From positions 175,731 to 239,730 of the forward strand of contig NKYR01000053.1 in the NCBI GenBank assembly GCA_003184365.1: DNA of 64,000 nucleotides. The letters run 5' to 3'. Positions 1 through 9,900 of this stretch are shown piece after piece. The DNA is from Evernia prunastri. Lineage: Eukaryota; Ascomycota; Lecanoromycetes; Lecanorales; Parmeliaceae. The notes beneath the pieces were generated by a model. It saw only the letters and a list, made by a program, of their open reading frames with translations, did not search any database and was not told the origin of the DNA. The position numbers and the translations under genes were made by a program. Within the stretch, counting starts at the first letter, position 1, and each line of letters begins with the position of its first letter.

Positions 1-333
1 TGCCTGAAGGAAGGAAAAGAGAGAGCCAAGAGCCCCACCAAGGAGGACTATGTCATATCGATCACTGATTGGCCGGGAGAAAGATTGCTTGTAGGTATTC
101 AAGCCCGAGAGGATGCGGTTGAGGAGAGAGGAGGAGTCATCCTGGCTCTCGAGATTGCGGTAGAATTCGAGAAGCTTTGGGAAGAGGGGAAGGATGAAAG
201 TGAAGGAGATCTGAGTGGTTAGCAAGCTTCCTGCGTACTGCAGGTGCAGACTCACCAAGTCGAGTAGCAAGGAGATAAAGATGACCCGTAAGATCTGCTT
301 TCGTTTCACGGGAGATACTGGAGTGGCAGACAT
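1..333 (-). CDS. MFS transporter, MFSD10/TETRAN-like (5' part, runs off window)
   Basis: N-terminal part of a major facilitator superfamily membrane transporter; the gene continues beyond position 1. Exon 1 is 256-333 (26 codons, starting MSATPVSPVKRK). A 45-nt intron at 211-255 (GTGAGT donor, GCTAAC branch, CAG acceptor) leads to exon 2 at 1-210. The exons join in phase and give a first hydrophobic segment (ILRVIFISLLLDLISFTFIL), then a hydrophilic stretch, then DRYDIVLLGGALGSLF, which resembles the start of the second membrane helix of fungal MFSD10-like carriers. No substrate can be assigned. Oddity: the frame then reads LPSG, where I expect a continuation such as SFLQ; this would need two more bases near position 13. 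That is either a frameshift, a sequence error or real divergence at the window edge. Confidence 0.7.
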   Translation of the reverse strand, partial: MSATPVSPVKRKQILRVIFISLLLDLVSLHLQYAGSLLTTQISFTFILPLFPKLLEFYRNLESQDDSSSLLNRILSGLNTYKQSFSRPISDRYDIVLLGGALGSLFSFLQA

Positions 334-1415
334 GGTCGGTAGCAAGAGACTGTTGTGGATTCTTTTTGAGCTTTTGGCGCGCTTTCTGTGCGGGGGAAAT
401 GCATGCTAAATAGAATAGAGGATAGGAAATAAGATATTTAACATGACTTGCAAAGAAGACAGAGTGTCTTCCAAAGTACCCATACACAACAATTCGGGAG
501 TGTGCAACTTCTGAATAAGGCAATCGAGCTGCCCCGGGAAGCTGTAATCGTAAGCTCCGGGGAAATTGGCGCTTAAATTTGACACCTCTCCGACTTCCGA
601 CCATCCCTCTCCTGCTTTTCCTCTTGGGAATCGTCAACATCTTATAAGATGTCGTGATTCTCAGCCCACAATGTCTGGGACTGGGATGCAACCCTATGGC
701 TTGTCTTTGAAAGAATCGGTATCTTTCCTTTCGGCTCTTCCCCCCCCCCCCCTCCCTTTCTCCCTTCTCCCTTCTCCCTTCTCTATGCCGGTTCCAGCAA
801 GAGAAGAATGGCACCGCGCCTGGGGGAAATTGAATTTTTGAGCGCAGATGGCGGGCGATGGGACGTTAAATTATGCGAGGGGAGCGTACTCTGTGATTCA
901 AGCTTTGGTAGACGTATGGTCTGAAGGTGATTGAGAAAGGGGTTTCAAATTTTGCATACCACTACTCTACATGTGAAGGTGAAGGACTTTCCTTTGCCAT
1001 TTGGTGCCGGTTAACATACTGTAATACTCGACACTGCACGAGTAAGCGTCGATAACTTTTGTACAGCAATACTGCCACCACTGCGCTTATCATTAAATTT
1101 CGATTGCTTCTTATTCCTCTGATTCTTCAGTCTTCTCATCTCTTTTATCTCATTCCTTTCATCTCGTTAATTTCTTGCGTCCTGTCTCAAAGATCCTGCG
1201 CAAAGTGAATGAAGTTAATAATTCGCCAGGTTCTCTGATGTCATGCTTTTCAATCGACAATGACGATTTACCCGAAGCTCTGACGACTGAGCGGAAGTAA
1301 AATGTAAACACTACGAAAACCGTTTGGACTTCAAGTATTGTACCTATACTTTTCTCTACAGTTCTTCAAGACAGATCAAGACGAAATCATTGGTTGTTCC
1401 TGTCCTTGCACAATC
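334..1415. other. intergenic region, no gene seen
   Basis: Divergent upstream region between the MFS gene (-) and the PMI gene (+). It contains a C/T-rich tract at about 741-785 (a run of C followed by CCCTT repeats). The open frames here are low-complexity and not convincing. Confidence 0.6.
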
Positions 1416-2866
1416 ATGGGTCCCTCAGTATTTCAGCTCCAATGCACCTGTAACGTGAGTTCACCACCACCTGTTAAAGCTCCCCCGCTAACGCTGAGCA
1501 GAACTATCCTTGGGGTCGTGTTGGCGAAGCCTCCTTGTCCGCCCGCCTCTGCTCCAAAACACCCAACACCGGCTTTAAGATCGAAGACAAACCTTATGCC
1601 GAGATGTGGATGGGCGATTATCCGGTCCAGCCTGCCAAAAGCTTGAAGACTGGAGAAGAGCTGCATAAGATCGTGGACGATGATAAAGAGGGGCTGCTAG
1701 GGAATAATGTCATGGAGAAGTTCGGAGGTGTACTGCCGTTCCTGCCAAAAATATTGTCCATAGCGAAAGCGCTGGAGCTACAGATTCATCCGGATAAAGA
1801 CCTCGCAGCTAGGCTACACGCCAAGAACCCTGATCCGTTTACCGACGATAACCACAAGCCAGAGATCGCAATAGCATTAGGCAAATTCGAGGTATTCGTC
1901 GGTTGGAAGGCGACGCCCGACATTCAAGCTCTCTTCGATGTTCTGCAGCCGATTCAAAAATTCCTTCCGAACGGACAGACGCATTTCAACAATGAGACAT
2001 TGAAGCAGGTTTGCCAGAACATTCTGACATCGAGTGATGACAGCATCAAGGATTGCCAGGAACAGCTGGGCAAAATTCCGCGGGAGAAATTCGGAAAGCA
2101 GGCGTACATTCTTGATCTGTTACCCAGACTGCAAGGGCAGTACTCGATTGAGGACCCAGGAAATTTGGTCACATTGCTGTAAGAAGTTTCCCTCAGTATG
2201 AAGATCTTGCCGCTAATTCAATGCTCAAGTTGTATGAACTTCCTCACCCTCGAGGCCGGTGAAGCTATCTATGTTCCTGCTGATTGCCCACGTGAGTACT
2301 TTGCGACTTGAAAATGTTCCCAAGACCCGGTCTGAAAGACACTTACCGAGAGCATCTTACTCTCCGAACATGTCTCGAAACATCAGCCCCATATTCAAGA
2401 AGTAATGCTAACCCGAAAACGCAAAGATGCTTATCTTTCTGGCGACATTGTGGAGTGCATGGCCCGCTCCAACAACGTCCTCAACACTGGATTTTGCCCA
2501 CGTGCAAAAAGGGATAGCATCGAGCTGTTCACCGAAGCACTGACCTTTGCTCCCCACAATGCAAAGAATGCGATGCTAGACGCCGCTAAGAGTAGTAAAG
2601 GGAAGATGGGGAAGACGGTGGACTACGCGCCGCCAATGAGCGAGTTCAACATGTTGAAGACGAGTTTGCAAGCTGGAGAAACAGAGGTTCAGGAAAAGAT
2701 CGCCGGGCCAAGTGTACTCTTCGCAACGAGCGGGGCTGGGAAGATGAAGGCAGGCGGAGAAGATTTTGACATCAATGAGGGGTACATTTTCTTTGCCGGT
2801 CAAGGGGTTGAAATTGAATTCTCCTCAGAGAAGGGTCTAGAGGTGTACAGAGCCTATGCTGAGTAA
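1416..2866 (+). CDS. manA/PMI40: mannose-6-phosphate isomerase (type I PMI)
   Basis: Zinc enzyme interconverting fructose-6-phosphate and mannose-6-phosphate in the cytosol, feeding GDP-mannose and cell-wall/glycoprotein synthesis. Four exons: 1416-1454, 1502-2178, 2230-2291, 2427-2866 (405 aa). All introns are GT-AG and phases close exactly. Recognisable segments are NNYPWGRVG, PYAEMWMGDYP, LELQIHPDK (metal-binding Q and H), HKPEIAIALG (metal-binding E), FEVFVGW, LEAGEAIYVPAD and HAYLSGDIVECMARSNNV. The codon of the H in HAY, expected to be a zinc ligand, is split by the third intron (C at 2291, AT at 2427). The usual PADGIHAY reads PADCPHAY here. Length and order fit the fungal family. The first intron lies right after the 13th codon. 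Start chosen because MGPSVFQLQC matches the family N-terminus. Confidence 0.93.
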
Positions 2867-4161
2867 GGGCATGGGTTGAGGAAGAGCAAGCAAGAGAAAT
2901 AGAACATAGATGACTTCGGGTTGAAGGTAGGAAGTCGAACCTGACTGAATACAAGTCGATCCGTCCGAGAGTTTCCTACAACGCCCACGGCTCTTAACCT
3001 TCTCTGCGGTCGCTCTATCTTACAACAGTCTATCCAATTTCAGGGATATACGAGAGCCTAGTCATGCTTTTGCGCTTCCATTGCTCAACCGAGTGCCATG
3101 GCCTTGCATCCAGTCATCGCCGACAATTGGTCTTCAATAGCGGCGATGTAAAATCCGTCATGGATACGATCAAGCCACAAGCCACGTGAAAGGTTTCGGA
3201 CTCAGCGTTCCAAAATTCCTCAGCACAAGGTCGTGTGAAAGCGCATGGCGACAGGGGTTGGAATGCGTGAATGGATTTTTACTGTAGTGCCTCTGCTTCA
3301 ACCTGCGACGCTTGGCTCTCTGGCGACCGACTACAATTGCGAGCCACCGGTCCCATTTATCCACTCAATCGTACCTTCAATCCTGGGGAGGGATTTTTGC
3401 ATAACGCAACAGCACGACGACAGCACTTCGAGCTTTTTGCGACTGTGTAAGGCGCGACTCAAAGTGTCAAGACGACGGTGCAGACCTCAAGCAGACTTGG
3501 GCCTGGATTCAATGACCATGCATCCCAGTGGCTCAGGCGTCTTTGATACTTTGAGATTGAAGGCTTTCTTTACAAGAAAGGAAAGAGCATGACGGAAGAA
3601 TGAACGCTGCGGCTGCGGCGTTCCTACCATGCTTTGTACCTCCATCGTCTATTTTGAGTTGTCAAAGGACTTCGGAAATGCTTTGAAGCATATTCGGTCC
3701 AGACGTGTCTGTGGGACAAAGCCGGATATGCTGCCTTTACGCTGTCCAGTCTCGAAGGTATAGTATAATAATGCATACTGTTTCCTCAGGTATTCCGCTT
3801 TTCGCGCTTTTCTGCAGTCTCTCCAAACCTCGAGGTCTTCTTGGTCTTTCCACTGTCTTTACCCATCGTCTGTCTTCGTAGAACATCTTCACACGCTCTC
3901 TTATCCCAGGAATTCCCCCTTCTTTCCTACTGTCTTTGCTTCCCCAGTCCATTCCTTCAACGTCTTTTCGCCGGTCGACGGCCTCCAACCATTCTCATTG
4001 ATCAAGCTCAGCCCCCTCGATTCGGTGAATCATTCTTGTACCTGTCCTTCGCAGACTTTTCAAGCTTTTCCACTTCCTCAGCATCTATCTATTCAGACAA
4101 TAGTCTGGGAGATCTGTGATTCCATATTTCGTCTCTATCAGAAGCGAAATTGCGAGTCATC
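2867..4161. other. intergenic region, no gene seen
   Basis: Nearly 1.3 kb between two plus-strand genes. An open frame at 3245-3592 has no recognisable similarity and is probably chance. From about 3790 to 4140 the plus strand is C/T-rich, as expected for the promoter and 5' leader of a highly expressed fungal gene. Confidence 0.55.
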
Positions 4162-5149
4162 ATGCGGTCTTCCTCTCTGACTCCTCTTTTGTTTGCAGCC
4201 GGCATCATGGCCGGTCCAATCATGAACACTGTTCTTGACGAGATCATCAAGACTGCTGTGGTCCACGAAGTCGTTACAGTACAAGAAGGGGCAAGTCAAC
4301 CTGCACCCACTGAGGTACCTTCCGCGGTTGTCAAAGTCGATGCGGTACAAGCCCAAGCGCCTGCAACAGCTAGCAGGACAGCAGCTGCAGAGACCTCGAC
4401 GACATCCACAAACGGTCTTCCGCTGACCTACCAGCCCGATCTTGACACAGAGAGTGCCACATACCAAGGGCTGGTCCTCCTCAACCACAACATTCATCGC
4501 GCCAACCATTCAGTCCCAGCCCTGGTGTACAACAACACTTTAGCTTCATACGCTGAGGAGATCGCCAAGACATGCATCTATAACCACAGCCAGTAAGTAT
4601 ACCGATCCTTGAACAAGTTCAAGGCGCTCACATTTTTGCAGTGCTGCAGGCGACGGCGTTTACGGACAGAACATCGGAGCTGGAATCGATGCCTGCAACA
4701 TCTCCGCTCTCATCACCAACATGCTTTACAACGATGAAATCGAGAACTACCCCCTGCCGTTCGGCCAAGGAGCCCCAAACGGTTCGTACTTCGAGCATTG
4801 GGGTCATTTTAGTCAGATGGTGTGGAGCACTACAACCTCCGTTGGCTGCTATACTTACGACTGCTCCCCGCCCGGTCAGCCGGCAACGCAAGACTGCAAT
4901 GCGGACGGTCATTCATATCTGACGAATACCACTTGCGGCCCGGATGGTGGTACTCCGGCTGTCTTCACCGTATGCAACTATTACCCTCCAGGTAAGAACG
5001 TCTTCCGAAGCTCATCAGAAGCAGTGTACGGCGAAGCTGACCAGCTTGAAACAGGCAACGTTGATGGAGAGTATGAACTCGTGAATGCACCCTTGGGCCA
5101 TGGCGTTGTGCAAATGGGTGCAGATGGACTCACGGGGCCAGGCCTTTAG
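4162..5149 (+). CDS. secreted CAP/SCP (PR-1-like) protein
   Basis: Extracellular member of the CAP superfamily (cysteine-rich secretory, antigen 5, PR-1); fungal relatives bind sterols or lipids, but the role here is unknown. Exons 4162-4592 and 4642-5149 join in phase across a 49-nt intron (GTAAGT, TTTTTGCAG), giving 312 aa. A signal peptide covers about residues 1-18 (MRSSSLTPLLFAAGIMAG), followed by an Ala/Thr/Ser/Pro linker to about residue 95 and the CAP domain. CAP motif 1 is HWGHFSQMVW (about residues 195-205) and CAP motif 2 is VCNYYPPG (about residues 254-262). Several N-glycosylation sequons (NHS, NNT, NIS, NGS, NTT) fit secretion. A codon-level start 12 nt upstream exists only as TTG; the ATG is preferred. 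Confidence 0.9.
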
Positions 5150-5471
5150 ATTAGGTGTTTGCCGGTTTCATTTTCTGTTGTAATATCTGTCTTTCTTTTT
5201 CCTCGTACATGTTAGAAAGTAAGCTCAACCTCTGAAGAGACTATCAATCATCTGAGAATGAACTTGGGCCCTTGGCCGCTCAGTACATGCTGACTTTTTT
5301 TTCTTCTTTTCCCTGCACCACAAGGTCACCAGTCGCAGCCATGCGTTTCTACAGCTTTGAATATGATTCGACAAAGCGATACATGAGTGAACGTGTCAGC
5401 TTAGGCGGCAAGACCCTGTGTTCCGCTATACGTCGTTTTCAAGCACCTTCCTTGGGCGCAGTTACCTGCAG
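5150..5471. other. convergent intergenic region
   Basis: Spacer between the ends of the CAP gene (+) and the hydrolase gene (-). No gene seen. T-rich stretches follow the CAP stop codon and probably hold its 3' end. Confidence 0.5.
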
Positions 5472-6299
5472 TCAAGAAGGCCTGAAGAGCTGACAAACCC
5501 GACCAAAGAATTTCGAATCTGCAAAACCGACCGGATTCTTATTTCTTGTAGTAGTTAGATTTGACAAAACCCATCTGACCTCCTCGGCAACGACATCAGG
5601 ACGGCTAAGGTGAACATTGTGTCCACAATCCGGGACGTTCGTGAACCTACTCCTCCTAGATAACCTTAACTGCTCTCTCTTCAATTGCTCGTCAGCTCGA
5701 GCCATAGCCTCAAGCATGCCAGTACGTTCCTTGCGCTGCTCATCTGACAAGCCTGCATCCTGGTCTCGCCGCGCGCTGAAAGCAGACTCGCCTCGAATGA
5801 CGCTCAGCGGACAATCGCCCAGCACCTGCCTCCGATACTGCTCCTCAGCATACCGACATTCGGTCTCAGTACCCGTCTCGGAGAGCACCATGCCTACAAC
5901 GTCCCTGGTACGCCGGTGCAGGAACTCCCGAGCCACACAGCCGCCGTAGGAGTGCGCGACTAAGACATACGGACCGGGCAGGTTGACAGCTTTGAGCAGC
6001 ATGCAGAGCTCGTCAGCTGCGACCGGTCCACTATCCCGATTCGGACCGTGTTCGCTACGGCCTAGGCCCGAGCGGTCGTACAGAAGGACACGCACGGTGT
6101 CTTGAAGGACAGTTGATACGGGTTCCCACGATTCACATGCGGCGTTGGCGCCAGGAAAAACGATCAGTAACGGGTCGCCTGCCCCGCGGATAGGCCCAGA
6201 GGTCGAGACATATAGCTTGTGCGTCCCAATGAAGACGAGGCCTGCTGCTTTCTCCGAGTTCGTCCAGTCGTCAAGTAGATTCACTGTGCTATAAGACAT
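5472..6299 (-). CDS. alpha/beta hydrolase
   Basis: Single-exon protein of 275 aa with the alpha/beta-hydrolase layout. There is an oxyanion-region FPGAN (about residues 48-52), then VLLYDRSGLGRSE. The nucleophile elbow AHSYGG holds the catalytic Ser at about residue 116, and PDCGHNVHLSRPD near residue 225-235 supplies the catalytic His. It resembles lyase/haloperoxidase-type hydrolases, but the substrate cannot be told. The Asp of the triad is not obvious; an acidic residue after the sixth strand region is the likely one. No signal peptide. The gene starts only about 120 bp downstream of the interrupted tRNA-Arg gene on the same strand. Confidence 0.85.
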   Translation of the reverse strand: MSYSTVNLLDDWTNSEKAAGLVFIGTHKLYVSTSGPIRGAGDPLLIVFPGANAACESWEPVSTVLQDTVRVLLYDRSGLGRSEHGPNRDSGPVAADELCMLLKAVNLPGPYVLVAHSYGGCVAREFLHRRTRDVVGMVLSETGTETECRYAEEQYRRQVLGDCPLSVIRGESAFSARRDQDAGLSDEQRKERTGMLEAMARADEQLKREQLRLSRRSRFTNVPDCGHNVHLSRPDVVAEEVRWVLSNLTTTRNKNPVGFADSKFFGRVCQLFRPS

Positions 6300-6410
6300 G
6301 CTGACCGGGCAGTAGAGATTTTACTGCATTCACTGAACAATGATCATAGATGCATGTCTGGGTACAATGTCGGCAGTAGTCTATAATCTTCGTACGGATA
6401 AACTCAGAGG

Positions 6411-6417
6411 AAAAAAA
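6411..6417 (-). terminator. Pol III T-run terminator
   Basis: Seven consecutive T on the minus strand lie immediately after the discriminator base of the tRNA-Arg(UCG) at 6418. This is the expected RNA polymerase III termination signal and supports the tRNA call. Confidence 0.75.
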
Positions 6418-6458
6418 TGAATGTGCACGGGATCGAACCGTGAATCTTCTGATTCGAA

Positions 6459-6507
6459 CTGGAGGAATTGTTAGCAACGTTCATCCCTCTGGATGTGGGA
6501 GAATTAC
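6459..6507 (-). other. spliceosomal-like intron B in tRNA-Arg (49 nt)
   Basis: Begins GTAATT, has GCTAAC 12 nt before the end, and ends CTCCAG. Length and signals match the protein-gene introns of this window. It splits the anticodon loop between C32 and T33. A small CATCC/GGATG hairpin is inside. Confidence 0.7.
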
Positions 6508-6521
6508 GTCAGACGCCTTGC

Positions 6522-6654
6522 CTGCATGTTTTTAGTATCGATTTTGTAACTCAAAAGCCGAAGGCCGGTGACAGGAACATCGGGATATTTCCTAACCTCT
6601 GAGAGTGCTCGGATATCCAGGTATTCTGTCACCGACCTTTTCGAGTACACTTAC
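6522..6654 (-). other. spliceosomal-like intron A in tRNA-Arg (133 nt), introner-like hairpin
   Basis: Begins GTAAGTGTA, has TACTAAA about 14 nt before the acceptor, and ends ATGCAG. Its centre folds on itself. The forward-strand segment 6626-6634 (CTGTCACCG) pairs with 6565-6574 (CCGGTGACAG), and the stem extends outward with the ACTC-AAAAG type ends and inward with GGATATCC-like arms. It inserts at AATG/G in the D-loop, so the A box reads through unchanged because the intron itself starts with G. Confidence 0.7.
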
Positions 6655-6689
6655 CATTGGGGTAGACATCCTTAACTCATTAAAACCAT

Positions 6690-6900
6690 CTCTTAACAGC
6701 TTATTGATAGTAAGTCTTTTAAAAAGGGGGGGCTGTTTTATGAAGAATAAGTACTCTACTCGTATAGTTAGATCTACGAATTAAATTCGTACAATGTATT
6801 ATAAGAGTTTCGAGAGTTGATTTCGAGATCACGTATTCTCGGAATATATTAGTATTTGTTAATAATACGTGAATATAAATGTCATAGATCCAGGCCTTCA
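6690..6900. other. short AT-rich, RIP-like island
   Basis: Strongly AT-rich stretch with many TA steps and few CA/TG, including a near-perfect palindrome TACGAATTAAATTCGTA. It resembles the RIP-mutated DNA at 55-63 kb and may be a remnant of an element that inserted near the tRNA gene. No coding potential. Confidence 0.4.
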
Positions 6901-7234
6901 CCATTTCAGGCCTTTCACCATTACAGGAAGGTTGCCCAGCCCTATGGCTTAGCCCTACGATAGCTTATCGGCTTGTCAATGACGCCGTTCGTTGCACACG
7001 CAAAGCATTATTCTTACACTCTGGCTTCACAATCTCTTCAGAGCCTCAGACATCTTCTATCAACTAATCTACCATCTCTAAAAGGTAGAGCGTCGTCTCA
7101 TCGAAGATTATTGTCACAAGCAGCATATGTAAGGCCTACAGGCCGAACAGGGCGGCACCGGCAGGCTTGCGAATGCCAACAGCGGTCATCCCCTCAGACA
7201 CCCCTTAGCACCGAAACTGCACCAGCGCTCGGTC

Positions 7235-9707
7235 ATGGAGACCCAAAACGGTGGAAATGGCCAGGATGATTTGCAACTGGTCAATAGACTGAATGAAAGT
7301 AGGAGTCCGTACGTAAGTCCTCACTGTATGGCGTTGAGGCCGACGATGAAAAAGCTCAAGCTGAGAAACTTTTCGCACAGGTCCGGGGACATATGGAAAA
7401 CCCAGTAGCATGGCAGCTGTGGGGTCCAGAAGCTTTGGACTTGGCTAAGAAGCACAACCGCCTATTGTTCGTGAGCATTGGATATGCTGCATGCCATTGT
7501 ACGTCTGAGCTATCCTCTCAACGAGTCTTCGCCTTGAGACTTTCGTTAATAGCGAATGACAGGGTGTCACGTCATGGAACGCGAATCGTTTTGCTCTCCC
7601 GAAGTCGCCCAACTTCTCAATTCCCACTTTATCCCCATCAAGGTCGACCGTGAAGAGCGCCCAGATGTCGACGCTATCTATATGAACTACGTTCAAGCTA
7701 CGAGCGGCTCTGGTGGATGGCCACTGAATGCTTTTATCACACCGGATCTCGAGCCAGTCTTTGGTGGAACATACTGGCCTGGTCCAAACAACTCAATGAC
7801 AGCAGTCGGCACAGCCGTTTCCGGGACTGTAAGCTTCGTGGATATACTGGAGAAAATGAGAAATGTCTGGACCCAGCAAGAGGGCCGATGCCGGGAAAGC
7901 GCCAAGGAGATCACAAGGCAACTGAGAGAATTTGCGCAGGAGGGGGAACATACTCATCAGATGGGAGAGAAAGGTGAAGGTGAGGGACTAGAGGTTGAAT
8001 TATTGGAAGAGGCGTTTCAGCATTTTAGGAAGAAATACGATAAAATCAATGGAGGCTTCTCGGCTGCGCCAAAGTTTCCAACGCCGGTGAATCTCAGCTT
8101 TCTACTAAGGCTAGGACATTGGCCGCAGACAGTAAAAGATGTTGTTGGCGAAACTGATTGCCAACATGCCTTGAATATGGCTGTACACACCCTACGAAAT
8201 ATGGCACGTGGAGGGATCAGAGATCAAATTGGCTACGGCTTTGCAAGGTATTCTGCCCTTTCTTCTATTATTTTCCAACCACCTTCCTTCCGCCCTAGCG
8301 AGGAGCACTAGCGACGAGTCAGGGGCGAACAAGTAACTTCCACGAAGCGAGTCTAAACGTGTCTTCTTTGCAAGGTATTCTGTGACTAAAGACTGGTCAC
8401 TTCCACATTTCGAGAAAATGCTGTACGATCAAGCGCAACTTTTGGACGTTTATCTCGACGCATTCCTGAGCACACGAGATCCTGAGATGCTCGGCGCTGT
8501 GTACGATATTGCAACCTACCTCACAAGCCCACCAATGAGTGCTCCGAATGGGGGCTTCTTCTCAGCAGAAGACGCCGATTCTTATCCATCCAAAAGTGAC
8601 ACCGAAAAACGAGAAGGGGCATACTACGTCTGGTCCCTCAAAGAATTCCATGACATTCTGGGTGAGAAGGACGGGGACATCTGCGCTCGATTTTACGGTG
8701 TCACGGCTGATGGCAATGTCGCATCTCAGAATGATCCTCACGATGAGTTTATCAGTCAAAACGTCCTGAACGTAACCACTACTCCCAGTAATTTGGCCAA
8801 GAAAATGGGAATTCCCGAGGCCTCCATCACCCAGACCCTCAAATCCGGACGGCAGAAGCTCCGTGAACACAGGGAGAAATGCCGCCCACGCCCAGCCCTC
8901 GACGACAAGATCATCGTCTGCTGGAACGGTCTCGCCATAGGTGCATTATCTCGCACCTCTGCCGCGCTACAAACCATTGACCCTACCAAAGCCTCAGAAT
9001 GCCTGGAAGCCGCCATCTCCGCTGTAATCTTCATCAAGAAAGAGCTTTTTGACCCTGAAACAAAGACTCTGTACCGGGTCTACAGGGAAGGCCGAGGCTC
9101 TACACCGGGTCTGTGCGACGACTATGCTTTCTTCATTCACGGTCTCATTGATCTCTATGAAGCTACATTCGATGACTCGTATTTAGAGTTCGCGGACATA
9201 TTGCAGAAACGACAAAACGAACTGTTCACCTCTTCGGATTCTCCTGGCTTCTACACAACACCATCTCCGCATCCACCAGATCTGCTCATGAGACTAAAAA
9301 GCGGCATGGATGCCGCCGAGCCGTCGTCTAACAACATCAGTGCTCGGAATCTCTACCGCTTGAGTAGCATGCTTGAAGACGCCTCGTATTTCAAGAAGGC
9401 GCAAGAAACTATCGAAGCGTTTGAGGCCGAGGTTGAGCAATTTCCATATACCTTTTCAGGTATGTTGGGAAGCGTCGTCATAGGTCGCTTAGGCTTGAAG
9501 GGCGTTGTACTTACAGGCGGTAATGACAAGGTGGTGAAGCGATTGAAGCAAACTGTACGGCCCAATAGCACAGTGGTTGCGCTTGGACAGGGTAAGGGTC
9601 CGTGGTTGAGGGAGCGTAATGATCTTCTCAAACACATTGATGTGGAGAAGGATGGTATCTTGGTCTGCGAAGGCGGTGCTTGCAGGGAAGGCATCGAATT
9701 TGTATGA
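7235..9707 (+). CDS. SPATA20/YyaL-type thioredoxin-domain protein (DUF255)
   Basis: Large conserved protein: an N-terminal thioredoxin-like DUF255 domain followed by an (alpha/alpha)6-barrel-type region, as in bacterial YyaL and animal SPATA20; biochemical role unknown. Exons 7235-7312, 7381-7498, 7563-8247 and 8375-9707 give 737 aa. Landmarks are RLNESRSPYV, HMENPVAW, the Cys pair ACHWCHVM (codon TGG split by intron 2), VDREERPDVD, GGWPLNAFITPDLEP, FGGTYWP, HFEKMLYDQAQL, FFSAEDADSY, KIIVCWNGLAI, and the ending CEGGACREGIEF. The start at 7235 is the first ATG in frame. An upstream frame from 6979 encoding an Arg/Ser-rich, mitochondrial-presequence-like peptide might be an extra first exon (donor at 7129, acceptor after 7225). 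Intron 3 lies inside a 17-nt direct repeat. Gene end is convergent with the aldo-keto reductase. Confidence 0.88.
8239..8382 (+). repeat. 17-nt direct repeats spanning both ends of an intron
   Basis: CTTTGCAAGGTATTCTG occurs at 8239-8255 and again at 8366-8382, 127 nt apart. The intron 8248-8374 uses the AG/GT inside each copy, so intron length equals repeat spacing. This is the footprint expected from intron creation by a local duplication of an AGGT-containing exon segment. Confidence 0.85.
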
Positions 9708-9900
9708 TATCATGTTTGAGGCTTCATGTCTACATCTAAGACAGAAATGGCGTTCAGCCATTTTTGGCTATTTCAACTTTTGAAGATTCAGACATCAATT
9801 TCCAGCTGAAATCCATGTTTTACTAATCTCGCCAGATATAATATGTATAATTTATAATTTATGTATGTACGCTCAACAACGACTCCCTTTTCAAGCTCCA

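Larger units (their letters stand above)
6418..6671 (-). tRNA. tRNA-Arg(UCG) gene interrupted by two GT-AG intron-like insertions
   Basis: Three minus-strand pieces, 6655-6671 (17 nt), 6508-6521 (14 nt) and 6418-6458 (41 nt), join to exactly 72 nt with full tRNA logic. The T-arm is CACGG-TTCGATC-CCGTG, with the B box GGTTCGATCCC. The anticodon arm is TCTGA-CTTCGAA-TCAGA, anticodon TCG. The D-loop is AATGGCA with G18G19, and T8, A14 and T33 are present. In the acceptor stem 6 of 7 positions pair, one being G-T; C7/C66 is a mismatch. The D stem is weakened (two good pairs). Discriminator A is followed by T7. The insertions lie in the D-loop and between positions 32 and 33, not at the canonical 37/38. 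Both have GT...AG ends and branch-like motifs. Whether the gene is functional is unknown; it could be a pseudogene. Confidence 0.8.

Noticed and set aside
137..814. 225-codon open frame on the minus strand
   Set aside because: Low-complexity Arg/Gly-rich start antisense to a C/T tract, and it overlaps the real MFS exons in another frame.
3245..3592. 115-codon plus-strand frame
   Set aside because: No motif, no splice context, composition not protein-like.
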